Shown piece after piece: positions 46,407-55,123 of a DNA stretch of 64,000 bases. Under the pieces are notes generated by a model. That model saw only the letters and a program-made list of their open reading frames with translations. It had not been told where the DNA came from and made no database searches. The translations under genes were made by a program, and so were the position numbers. Each line of letters starts with the position of its first letter. The first letter of the stretch is position 1. Origin of the DNA: Chroococcus sp. FPU101. Lineage in GTDB: Bacteria; Cyanobacteriota; Cyanobacteriia; Cyanobacteriales; Microcystaceae. The stretch lies in NCBI RefSeq assembly GCF_017312365.1, contig NZ_BLJI01000004.1, forward strand, positions 124,001 to 188,000, written 5' to 3'.

Positions 46407-49088
46407 TTACACCAAAGTTAATCTTTCTTCGGCCCGACCCGCTAAAATATAGTGTTGAAAACCACTTTGGAAAAAACCTGCAGTAATAGCATTGGCGACA
46501 TCGGGGTAAGTAGTCAAATACTGATTTTCATTGAATAAAGAACTGGGGTTGCGTTTTTCACCTTGTCCAAATCGAAGATAATGATCGAAACCATCAATAA
46601 AGCTTCCTGCTGCTACAGCATTCTCCACATCAGGGTTAAAAGTCAGATAATAATCTTCGTTATACAAAGAGAGTAGGGGTAAACGGTTTTCATCTAGACC
46701 ATATCTCAAATAGTGTTCAAAACCACTTTGGAATTCATCAACGGCTATAGAACTTACCACATCAGGATTATTCATGAGATAATCAAGTTCATCAAAAAGC
46801 TCACTCGGATCGCGGCGTTCTAATTGTCCAAATGTAACATAGTGTTGGAAACCCGTTGAAAAAATTCCTGTAGCAACGGCATTCGCTACATCAGGGTTAG
46901 AAGTTAGATAATAACTTTCGTTATACAGAGTACTCGGATTTCGTCCTTCATTTAAACCCAAATTGATGTAATGTTCATAACCACTACTATATTGACCATT
47001 ACTAACGGCAGTTTGAACATCTGGGTATTCACTTAGATAATAAGTTTCATCAAAAAGACGAGTTAGAGAGATATTATTTAGGAAAACAGGATCAATTGAA
47101 ATATCCCTAACATATCCAGTACGGCTAAGTTGTTCGATATTAAAGATACCCACTTGGGCATTAGAATTAAATACAGCATCGGAACGGAAGGCTAAATTTT
47201 GAATGCGTGTATCTAAGGTTCTCGGTACATCGTCTTGATGATAGGCTGTACTCGAAGTGGCATAGTTTCTCGCTAGATATTCGGCTAAAGCATCTTGTTC
47301 TGAACCATCGGGGGAAAATGTCGCAACACCTGTACGTGGGGCTTCTTCTGGCTGATTTAGATTAATTCGATTCGTCTGTTGTGGATCAAATGTATTAAAT
47401 GGATAACTATCGCCACCATCGGCTAAAAATCCTAATGTAACAATACGGAAGATTCGGTTAGGATCGCCTACTAATTCTCCATTACGGGCTAAAACGTCGA
47501 TCATATTCCCGTTTTCGTCTTTAATGGCGGCTGAAATAATTCTATCGCCATTCACACGAGTTAGATCAAAACTAAAGGATACACCACTAATTTGAGGAAA
47601 ACGACCTTGGGAACTGGCTTGATCATTAGTACTATCAGCAACGCCATGTTCTAAAATCTGTAATAGTTGGGCTGCGTTGAGAGTCAGAAGCGTTAAACCA
47701 TTATTAAAACTCAGGGCATTTCCGATATCGAGTTGAGAGACACCCCCTTCTGGTTTACCTGTCAAGGTGTTGGCTGCAGGGGGTAAACGGATCGGATCAG
47801 CGTTACTTGGTACAATAATTTGACCGATACTATTCCGAATACCACCACCATTTTTAATCGATATAGTTACTGTTGGATCATAGTCTTGGGCAATTTCTAG
47901 GTTAGCATCGGCGGTTAAGTTACCTAAATTGGTTTCTTGGTTTCGGACACCATCAACACCCGTTCCCGCACGATTCCCATTAAGATAAAAGTTAGTAACA
48001 CCGAAAGTCTGACTTTCTAGGGCGTTAATTTGAGTTTGTAAAGCTTGAGTAATGGCGACAATTTCTGGATCAGGAGTTCCTCCTAAGTCGGCAACTCCTT
48101 GATCATCAGTAGCATAAGCCCCGCTAATAATGGGATTATAGCTACTGGGAATGATTACGCCATTATCATCAAAATCAATGACTAACCGCCCAACATATTT
48201 ATAGTTTCCATCAGTATTAACAATTGCTATTGGGTTTCCGTCTGCCCCTGTGGTAAAAATTGGATAATCGCCCTGTTTAGTATCATCAGCCCTCAAACGA
48301 TCGTTACTATCGAGTAAACGAGTGTTAGAACCGCCTCCAACGATAATATCAACATTTCTCATATAGGGGGCTAATGCTTGTTCGATGCTTAACTGCTGCA
48401 TATGTGTCGCCAGAATTACCTTATCTAAATCGGGATTCGTTTGGAGCAGTTGATCGACCGATGCCTGTAAAATATTGGCTAAGGCTTGAAGATCATTAGG
48501 ATCATTTTCATCAAAGTCAGCAGGAGAAACACCGACATTTCCAGTTGAGGAGATTGATTTTAAAATCGGTGTTGTACCGCCAACAATCCCAATTTTTTCG
48601 CCATTAACCGTGATAATCGTACTTTTCGCTATTTTCCCTGGAATGGTACTGGCTTCTTGTCCGTCTGCGGTTACAAAACCACTTAAATTTGCTTCTGGAC
48701 TAAAATCTAGGTTAGCACTCAGATAGGGAAAATTTAGCCCCTCATAATTTAGAGTCGGATCTGGTGTAAAGATATTTTTTAGAACGCTTGTTCCAAAATC
48801 AAATTCATGATTACCTAATGTACTAACTTGAATGCCTAACTCATTAAGGATTTTAATATCGGCGCGTCCTGCTGAACCATAGATACTATTACTTGCAGAA
48901 GACCAAACCCCTGGAATATAGTTATCGCCTGAAGAAAGCGTTAGAGTATTCGTATAATCTGGAGTACCATCACCGTTATTATCTTGATTTCTTAAAGCAT
49001 TTAGTACCGCGCTAAAACGGGGCGCATCTTGTAGGGCAGGGATAGCCGCTTCAAAGTCCGAAGCGTGTAAAAGTTGGAAGGTAAACAT
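46407..49088 (-). CDS. Metallophosphatase/5'-nucleotidase with five C-terminal repeats
   Basis: An 893-residue protein. Residues about 1-330 are a calcineurin-like metallophosphatase (LLHASDFE near the start, SGDNYIPG, GNHEFDFG), and about 340-640 the 5'-nucleotidase C-terminal domain (IKNGGGIRNS, GFLADGGDSYPFN). After it, residues 678-893 hold five tandem repeats of about 43 residues with consensus YxLxxNPDVxxAVxxG and a shared FxxGFxHYLxxGxxExR. No signal peptide is seen, so if it is secreted a non-classical route (type I-like) is possible. The substrate could be extracellular nucleotides, giving a phosphate-scavenging role. Confidence 0.88.
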   Translation of the reverse strand: MFTFQLLHASDFEAAIPALQDAPRFSAVLNALRNQDNNGDGTPDYTNTLTLSSGDNYIPGVWSSASNSIYGSAGRADIKILNELGIQVSTLGNHEFDFGTSVLKNIFTPDPTLNYEGLNFPYLSANLDFSPEANLSGFVTADGQEASTIPGKIAKSTIITVNGEKIGIVGGTTPILKSISSTGNVGVSPADFDENDPNDLQALANILQASVDQLLQTNPDLDKVILATHMQQLSIEQALAPYMRNVDIIVGGGSNTRLLDSNDRLRADDTKQGDYPIFTTGADGNPIAIVNTDGNYKYVGRLVIDFDDNGVIIPSSYNPIISGAYATDDQGVADLGGTPDPEIVAITQALQTQINALESQTFGVTNFYLNGNRAGTGVDGVRNQETNLGNLTADANLEIAQDYDPTVTISIKNGGGIRNSIGQIIVPSNADPIRLPPAANTLTGKPEGGVSQLDIGNALSFNNGLTLLTLNAAQLLQILEHGVADSTNDQASSQGRFPQISGVSFSFDLTRVNGDRIISAAIKDENGNMIDVLARNGELVGDPNRIFRIVTLGFLADGGDSYPFNTFDPQQTNRINLNQPEEAPRTGVATFSPDGSEQDALAEYLARNYATSSTAYHQDDVPRTLDTRIQNLAFRSDAVFNSNAQVGIFNIEQLSRTGYVRDISIDPVFLNNISLTRLFDETYYLSEYPDVQTAVSNGQYSSGYEHYINLGLNEGRNPSTLYNESYYLTSNPDVANAVATGIFSTGFQHYVTFGQLERRDPSELFDELDYLMNNPDVVSSIAVDEFQSGFEHYLRYGLDENRLPLLSLYNEDYYLTFNPDVENAVAAGSFIDGFDHYLRFGQGEKRNPSSLFNENQYLTTYPDVANAITAGFFQSGFQHYILAGRAEERLTLV

Positions 49089-49242
49089 GGAATTACTATT
49101 AGCAACCTGAAATAATCAATAGTTGAGTAGGAAAATGATTCTTCTGCTAAAAGAACAATCTTTAGTAAGATTCCATACCAACATTAACCAGTGATTATCA
49201 TTGAGTTAAAAAGTATTCCTGATCATTCCCCCTCAATGTATC

Positions 49243-49319
49243 AAAAGTATTCCTCATAATTCCCTCTCCTCGCAGGAAAAGGTTAGGGTGAGGTAGAGGG
49301 GGCTAGAGTGAGGTGAATT
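49243..49319. repeat. CCCTCTCC/GGGTTAGGGTGAGG dispersed repeat, copy 2
   Basis: The element reads AAAAGTATTCCTCATAAT, then TCCCTCTCCTCGCAGGAAAAG, then GTTAGGGTGAGG and a second AGAGTGAGGTGAAT. A duplicated part of the leader (AAAAGTATTCCTGATC...) precedes it at about 49209. It lies between the aminotransferase and nucleotidase genes. Confidence 0.65.
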
Positions 49320-49324
49320 GAGTA

Positions 49325-50488
49325 TTAACTTAAAATGTCTCGTAAACCTTTAACAAATCTTTCCATCCCTTCTGCTGCGGTTTCAGGTGGCAATGAACCA
49401 TAAGCTAACCGTAAATAACACCCATCCGTCATCCCAAAGGTTGAACCAGGGAGAACCGCTATTTTATGTTTTTCGATTAATGTTTTGACTAACCAGAAAT
49501 CATCTAGATCTCGATTAACTTTGAGAAAGAAATAAAACGCCCCATCAGCAGGTGTAATCGTACATAAATCTTGAATAGATTGCAAGGATTCTAAAACAAT
49601 TTTTCTGACAAGAGCAATTTTTTCTAAATGTCCCTGACAATAAGCTTTACCCGCTTTCAACGCGCCTAATGCTGCATATTGAGAGATGACGGGAGGACAA
49701 ATAACGATCGTATCTTGAATTTTATTAATCGCGACAAATAAATGTTCTGGAATAATCATATAACCAATCCGCCAACTTGCAAAACCATAGGCTTTCGATA
49801 AGCTATAAAGCGAAATAGTATAATCTTGACTGCCTGAGATTGAACCGGGAGAAAAATGTTTAATCCCGTCATAGGTGAAATATTCATAGACTTCATCATT
49901 AATATGATAAATTCCCTTTCTTTGGCAAATTTCATTTACTTCTCTAATCAGAGATTCGGAATAAACCACACCTGTCGGGTTATTTGGTGAAATTGTAACA
50001 ACTGCTCTTGTTTTTTCAGTAATTGCTGCTTCTATCGCATCAGGACGAGGTTGATAATTTTCATCCGTTTTTACTAATACTGGATGACAACCCGCCATCA
50101 TAATCGCCATCTCATGATTAAAATAATAAGGCGTATTGAGAATAATTTCATCACCAACTGATGTAATAGCTAGGATGGCATTCATATAAGCCATATTTCC
50201 GCCTGCTGTGACGATAATTCTTTGTTTGGTCAGATGAATATGATTATCTTCTTGTAATTTTTCTTCAATTGCTGTTAATAGTGTCGGTATTCCATAGACA
50301 GCTTTATATTTATGATTTTCTGCATCGGCTAAAAAAGCTGATAAAGTCTCTATTGACTCTACAGGAGGACTATAAGAAACAACACCTTGACCGAGTGAAA
50401 TTGTACCAACATTCTCTCTAATTAACTGTCCCACTACAGGAATAATCGGAGATTGTACATCTTCCATTCGAGAGAGATATGAATTCAT
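49325..50488 (-). CDS. PLP-dependent class I/II aminotransferase
   Basis: A 387-residue fold-type I aminotransferase. The conserved SPNNPTGVVYS (about 166-176), NDEVYEYFTYDG and the PLP lysine in LYSLSKAYGFASWRIGY (about 227-243) are intact. The family resembles aspartate and aromatic aminotransferases, so an amino acid with an acidic or aromatic side chain is the probable substrate. It ends 39 bases before the dispersed repeat and is near a serine acetyltransferase-like gene. Confidence 0.88.
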   Translation of the reverse strand: MNSYLSRMEDVQSPIIPVVGQLIRENVGTISLGQGVVSYSPPVESIETLSAFLADAENHKYKAVYGIPTLLTAIEEKLQEDNHIHLTKQRIIVTAGGNMAYMNAILAITSVGDEIILNTPYYFNHEMAIMMAGCHPVLVKTDENYQPRPDAIEAAITEKTRAVVTISPNNPTGVVYSESLIREVNEICQRKGIYHINDEVYEYFTYDGIKHFSPGSISGSQDYTISLYSLSKAYGFASWRIGYMIIPEHLFVAINKIQDTIVICPPVISQYAALGALKAGKAYCQGHLEKIALVRKIVLESLQSIQDLCTITPADGAFYFFLKVNRDLDDFWLVKTLIEKHKIAVLPGSTFGMTDGCYLRLAYGSLPPETAAEGMERFVKGLRDILS

Positions 50489-50526
50489 ATGTTAAATACT
50501 TTTAACGTAGATAGATTGCTCTAAGC

Positions 50527-51000
50527 TTAAAATAAAATTGACTCTGGAGATTGAGAAATAATTCTAGCTGGAATACCAACAGCCGTAGCACCTTCAGGAA
50601 CATTTGATAAAACTACAGCATTGGCACCGATTTTAGCATGATTGCCAATTTTAATAGGTCGAATAATTTTAGCCCCTGCGCCAATATCAACGTGACCCCC
50701 AATTTGTACATCTCCCACAATTGTTACTTGCTGTAAAATTAAACAGTTAGAGCCGATAACTGCTGAGGGATGAATAACAATTCCTATCGGATGAGGCATT
50801 AATAGCCCTCCTTCAATCTGACAATTAAGGGGAATATCAGCACCAGCTACTACACTCCAAAAACGATGTTGTAATACATACAACTGTTTAATAATATGAG
50901 CTAGAAAAGCTGTTTTTTTTGCCATTTTTGATATTTCCGTAAAGCTTTTAAAAGTTGCTTTTAAGGAGTCCACTATCTTGTTAAATACTCCCAAATTCAA
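50527..51000 (-). CDS. Serine O-acetyltransferase-like left-handed beta-helix protein
   Basis: A 157-residue hexapeptide-repeat acyltransferase. Residues about 55-150 form the beta-helix with GLLMPHPIGIVIHPSAVIG, then the GDVQIGGHVDIGAGAKI coils and the closing GANAVVLSNVPEGATAVGIPAR. The N-terminal helical domain of CysE is shortened here. Family relatives acetylate serine on the way to cysteine, but related short proteins modify surface sugars; both are open. It is upstream of the aminotransferase on the same strand. Confidence 0.78.
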   Translation of the reverse strand: MNLGVFNKIVDSLKATFKSFTEISKMAKKTAFLAHIIKQLYVLQHRFWSVVAGADIPLNCQIEGGLLMPHPIGIVIHPSAVIGSNCLILQQVTIVGDVQIGGHVDIGAGAKIIRPIKIGNHAKIGANAVVLSNVPEGATAVGIPARIISQSPESILF

Positions 51001-51070
51001 TCGGCTTCTGTTGCTTATATTTCAGGCATAATAGTGTAATATTTTCTAGATTCTTTTTCATTATTTTAAC

Positions 51071-52159
51071 TTAATTTGCTCGTTCCCACAAACGTTGTAT
51101 TTCGCCGATGGTTTGAGGTTTTGGGGGTTCAATGGTATTGACTGGGGGATTAATTTCAGAACCTGGGATATTTTGTGACCAAGGACTATTAGGAACAGAT
51201 TGTAAATCAATTCCATTGATAACTGGTCTAAATCCATATTGAATAAAAACTTTTTGTTGTTCGGGTTCTTGTAAATAATTAATAAATTTTTGCGCTGCTT
51301 TAGCTTTTTGATTTCCGACATTACGACGAACAATTGCAGCCGTAGCTACTGTTTCAACCGTAGGAGATAGATAATAAATTTGATAAGGTTTTCCTTGATT
51401 TAAACTAGATTGTGAATAGCGATAAAGTGCATTACTTTCATATACAGTAGCAACGTCGGCATCATTTGACCCACGAGTAATAAATTCTTGTAACAAAATA
51501 TCAGTAGAACGAGGTGGGAGATAAACTGAATTTTTAATTGTTCTAAATAATTCTTCAATTTGTGGATCATTCAAATTTTTACCTTTCGATTTTACCCATA
51601 AATTTAGAGTGATTTGACCACTATTAGAACGAGTTGGATCAGTGGTTAAAAAATCAAAGCTTCCCCAATTATTTTGACCACCTATTTTTTGCCAATTGCC
51701 ATCTTCCATCGCTTTTTCTAATTTCTTCCAATCAAAACGACCATCAGGAAATATGATTTTTCCTCGCTCTGGCCAAGCAATACCCACTAAAAAGGTCTTA
51801 GCAATTTTTTCAGGTTGTTCATAAAAAGCATCACTTTGATTCTGACTTCGCCAACGTTGTTCTAATTCATCTAAAAATTCGGCAGAAGCAGGAATTAAAA
51901 CAGTCGGATTAAAATCATTTTTTTCATCGATATAATTATTAACGATATCCTGTGAGCCTTGAAATTTTAATTCAAGTTTAGTATTAGGATTTTCTTGCTC
52001 GAATTTTGTTTCTATTTGTTTTAAGGGTTCAGTTAATTCTGTTCCACTGACAACATAAATTATTTGATTAACTCCAGGTAAAGGAAGATAAGCTAATCCT
52101 AATGATGTTGCTGAAATTAAAACTGAAGTAAGAATTTTTTGGCTTTTATCTTTTGACAT
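51071..52159 (-). CDS. Extracytoplasmic substrate-binding protein (vWA operon)
   Basis: A 362-residue periplasmic-binding-fold protein with an N-terminal hydrophobic segment (about 10-30). The motifs PTRSNSG (in TDPTRSNSGQITL) and VYES recur in the vWA-fused protein encoded two genes upstream, and both end with a similar QKVFIQYGFRP/QKIATDLGLRP strand. No permease or ATPase gene is nearby. It is the last of three closely spaced genes (14 bases after the coiled-coil gene). The ligand is unknown. Confidence 0.75.
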   Translation of the reverse strand: MSKDKSQKILTSVLISATSLGLAYLPLPGVNQIIYVVSGTELTEPLKQIETKFEQENPNTKLELKFQGSQDIVNNYIDEKNDFNPTVLIPASAEFLDELEQRWRSQNQSDAFYEQPEKIAKTFLVGIAWPERGKIIFPDGRFDWKKLEKAMEDGNWQKIGGQNNWGSFDFLTTDPTRSNSGQITLNLWVKSKGKNLNDPQIEELFRTIKNSVYLPPRSTDILLQEFITRGSNDADVATVYESNALYRYSQSSLNQGKPYQIYYLSPTVETVATAAIVRRNVGNQKAKAAQKFINYLQEPEQQKVFIQYGFRPVINGIDLQSVPNSPWSQNIPGSEINPPVNTIEPPKPQTIGEIQRLWERAN

Positions 52160-52173
52160 AAAATCATCAATTA

Positions 52174-52896
52174 CTAAATTAAAATATTAACGTTGTCTTG
52201 AACTTGATTAAGTTCTTGGCTTAATTTTTGTAATTCTTTTATTTCTTCAAAGTTATTAAGATTAGATGTTCTCAGTTTATTCTGTAATTCTTGTAAAACT
52301 CCTGCTGAAGTTTGGACTAAAGTATGTAAGTTTAAAATTTGTGCTTGACGAGTATCTTGTCCTGTTTGGGTTAGTTGTAAGTTCCGTTTTATACTTGTTT
52401 CTAATTGTTCTAGTTGTTGTTTAGCCACTCCAGAGGCGAAAGGAATTTTAGCTTGTATTTCTTGAAGCTGTTTTTCTAATTGATCTGGGGAAAAAAGCGA
52501 ATCAGAAAAGGAAATTTTTTGACTTAATATATCGATTTTTTGCGGAAGTTCTGTAATGCGATCGCAAGCTGATTGAACAGCAACTAATAAATCTAATTGA
52601 AAATCTCCTATCGTCAAAGATTGATTGGCTTCTTTTAATAAAATTTCTGATTTAGTAACAATTGCTTGCGCTAAAACTTTAATCTGTTTTAATTCTTGTT
52701 CAAGTTGTTGTTTGGCTATTTTTTCTGTATCAGGTTCTCTAGATTTAAGAAAAATCGCGCTTCCTGTGGCAACCGCAGCCGCAGTAGGTAAAATAAGAGG
52801 ATTAGGAATGCTTAAAATCCTTACGCCAACAAGTAAAGAAACTCCACCTATTAAAATAGCAATCGGATAATCAAAAGGATTAACAAGTTTCAGCAT
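52174..52896 (-). CDS. Membrane-anchored coiled-coil protein (vWA operon)
   Basis: A 240-residue protein with two hydrophobic N-terminal helices (about 11-50: YPIAILIGGVSLLVG and LILPTAAAVATGSAIFL). A long helical region rich in Q, L, E, K and I follows to the end and probably forms a coiled coil. The shape resembles XpaC-like proteins that accompany TelA-type genes, but no telA is present, so that resemblance is weak. Seven bases separate it from the vWA gene and 14 from the substrate-binding gene. Confidence 0.7.
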   Translation of the reverse strand: MLKLVNPFDYPIAILIGGVSLLVGVRILSIPNPLILPTAAAVATGSAIFLKSREPDTEKIAKQQLEQELKQIKVLAQAIVTKSEILLKEANQSLTIGDFQLDLLVAVQSACDRITELPQKIDILSQKISFSDSLFSPDQLEKQLQEIQAKIPFASGVAKQQLEQLETSIKRNLQLTQTGQDTRQAQILNLHTLVQTSAGVLQELQNKLRTSNLNNFEEIKELQKLSQELNQVQDNVNILI

Positions 52897-52903
52897 ATTT
52901 TTT

Positions 52904-54616
52904 CTAGAATTCTAATTGTAATTCTGACATCACTGTTGAAATTGTTTCGGGATCTCCCTTGCGATAATAGCCACCATTATTTTCAGAAATCTGTTTTAAA
53001 ACGTCTGGATTAAAATCACCATCTTTTCCATAACCAATCGTAAAGAAGGCAATTCTTTGATCGGTATTAAAACCACTTTTTTGTAATTCTTGATTAAGAG
53101 ACTCTAGAGAAATTCTAGATCCAGAATCTTCGCCATCTGTTAAAACAATCACAGCATTAATCGCATTAGGCTTTAAATTCTTTTGTAGCCAGTTTCTCGC
53201 ATCTAAAGTAGCATCATATAGCCGCGTCCCTCCATAAGCCTTTAATCCCGAAATAAATTGTAATCCTATGTCTTTTCCTTGGGGGGTACCATCAACAATT
53301 ACGGCTTGACGGATTTCAGTATCAAAATCAATTAAAGCGACCTTTTCTTTAGGCCCCAAACTATTGATATAGTTATTCAAAGTATTTTGTACAGAAGGTA
53401 ATTTATTTCCCTCCATCGACCCCGATGAATCTACAACAATAACCACCTGTGAAGGTTTTTTAGCATACTCTTGCCAAGATTTTAACATGGCATTAACAAC
53501 TTCAGGTTTAGGTGATCGTAATGAGTCATATTTAGCATTCGGATCAACTCCAAATTGAGAAGAAAACTTAGCCCCTAATGCGATACCTGGAACCCCTGGA
53601 CGTAACCCTAAATCTGTTGCAATTTTTTGCCCATCTGGAGAACGTAAATACTCAATTACTTTTTCAGAAGCGGCTTTTTCATCAGCATTAATCCAAGGTG
53701 CATCTACAAGAATTGCCCGCATATTTGAGGTAAAAGTTGCTTGTGGATAAATCGCCTCATAACGAGTTTGTGAAGTATTTTGATTGCTATTGGCTTCAAT
53801 GACAGAAGATTCATAAACTGAGCCAATTGATGCCCAAAATAAGCCATTTTTAACCATATCTTTCGCTAAAGAATGGGTCGAAATTCCATAACGAGTAACT
53901 TTACTTTGTATTTTTTGTACTTGGGGTTGATACTTTTGAATATCTGCTATAGTTAATTGTTCTGGACGTTTTCTCGATACATCAACAAATTGAGTAACAA
54001 GGGTTTGTAGACCTGAATTAGATCGTGTTGGGGCAGCATGAACGTAATAAATCGGTAATTTAGGACTGTTTGGATTAATATCTTGATAGGTTTTTGCAGT
54101 TTCCAACTCTTTAAATAGATTAGCTTGTTTGCGTAGTCCTGATGCTACTTCAGCAGGTACCATAAAAACCATTGGACTATTTGCTAATAAAGGCGCGTCT
54201 GTAATTTCAGGTATATAGTTTTGCCCTGGAAAAAGTTGATCAATTTGTGCTTTCAACTGTGCGTAATAGATTTCGCCGTCAGTTGAAATTAAACTGGGAA
54301 ATTCGGGGGCATCTGCATTAATAGTTCCCTGCTGCAACTGTTTAGCCAAAGTAACAACACTATTAACAACATCACCACTTCCTTTTGCTTCACATTTTAA
54401 ATAAAATGCTTGTCCGTTATCTAATTTGGGTTGCTGTTGATTAAATTGAGTCGCAGCTTGATTACAATATTGTTCTAATGCACTACCGACTAAAAATTTA
54501 ACTTCAAATCCCTGTACATTAGGTGTTGACTGATTGTTATTACAAGAACTTAACAGGAGAATACTAATAGCTATACCAAAAAGAGATGAACGTTGTTTAA
54601 TTGCTTTTGCTTTCAT
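52904..54616 (-). CDS. Lipoprotein with substrate-binding and vWA domains
   Basis: A 570-residue lipoprotein: the lipobox LLSSC (Cys25) ends the signal. Residues about 40-360 form a solute-binding-like domain with PTRSNSG and VYESS motifs. Residues about 390-570 form a von Willebrand A domain with a complete metal-ion-dependent adhesion site (DSSGS at 396-400, Thr in GGTRLYDA, LTDGEDS). The domain pairing implies ligand-dependent binding of a protein partner. It heads a three-gene operon on the minus strand. Confidence 0.85.
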   Translation of the reverse strand: MKAKAIKQRSSLFGIAISILLLSSCNNNQSTPNVQGFEVKFLVGSALEQYCNQAATQFNQQQPKLDNGQAFYLKCEAKGSGDVVNSVVTLAKQLQQGTINADAPEFPSLISTDGEIYYAQLKAQIDQLFPGQNYIPEITDAPLLANSPMVFMVPAEVASGLRKQANLFKELETAKTYQDINPNSPKLPIYYVHAAPTRSNSGLQTLVTQFVDVSRKRPEQLTIADIQKYQPQVQKIQSKVTRYGISTHSLAKDMVKNGLFWASIGSVYESSVIEANSNQNTSQTRYEAIYPQATFTSNMRAILVDAPWINADEKAASEKVIEYLRSPDGQKIATDLGLRPGVPGIALGAKFSSQFGVDPNAKYDSLRSPKPEVVNAMLKSWQEYAKKPSQVVIVVDSSGSMEGNKLPSVQNTLNNYINSLGPKEKVALIDFDTEIRQAVIVDGTPQGKDIGLQFISGLKAYGGTRLYDATLDARNWLQKNLKPNAINAVIVLTDGEDSGSRISLESLNQELQKSGFNTDQRIAFFTIGYGKDGDFNPDVLKQISENNGGYYRKGDPETISTVMSELQLEF

Positions 54617-54788
54617 AAATTCAGCGATTTTTAAGCTCTTACTATATCATCACCGTCTTTCGTTATCTTTATGAAAAAAGTCAAGCTGATTTTAGATCGT
54701 TATCTTTAGTATTCCCAAAAATCTGACACCGAAAGCACACTGAATTAAATTTAAGGATAGATTAAGAAAATCTACCCTAAACGTTCAA

Positions 54789-54986
54789 TTAATCAATTAC
54801 CCAATATCCGTTACGTCGCCAGTATTGCTCTTTAAGGGCTTGTTCTAGTTGTTCTTGAGCAATGAAACCTTGTTGCAACAAAAGTTCACCTAATTTATGG
54901 TTGCTATCTTTTTGCTGGTTAACCGTTGTCTCTAACTGATTAAGGGAAACCCATCGCTTTTTCAGTAGAATTTGACCCAACAACAT
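54789..54986 (-). CDS. Standalone MshEN/GspE-N-like small protein
   Basis: A 65-residue soluble protein whose two halves resemble the N-terminal module of type II secretion/pilus ATPases: LGQILLKKRWVSLNQLETTV and LGELLLQQGFIAQEQLEQAL. In MshE, this module binds cyclic di-GMP; some contact residues may differ here. It lacks any ATPase domain and ends in YWVID. It lies alone between the vWA operon and cnaT. Confidence 0.65.
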   Translation of the reverse strand: MLLGQILLKKRWVSLNQLETTVNQQKDSNHKLGELLLQQGFIAQEQLEQALKEQYWRRNGYWVID

Positions 54987-55123
54987 AAAATGCTATTCCT
55001 GTCTTCTCTCAAATTAATCTAAATAATACTTCAGTTGCTTAAGGTCACTTTACGGAAACTTTAAGCTAATTACCGAATAAAATTGACGTATTTTTGATAA
55101 ATTTTTGATTGATTAACTAATTT

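Noticed and set aside
46407-47090. Regularly spaced repeats in the nucleotidase gene as a CRISPR array
   Set aside because: The units are about 130 bases with no spacer-repeat alternation and encode in-frame protein repeats.
52174-54616. Classification of the vWA operon as an ABC transporter
   Set aside because: There is no permease or nucleotide-binding ATPase gene in or near the operon, and vWA is not a transporter component.
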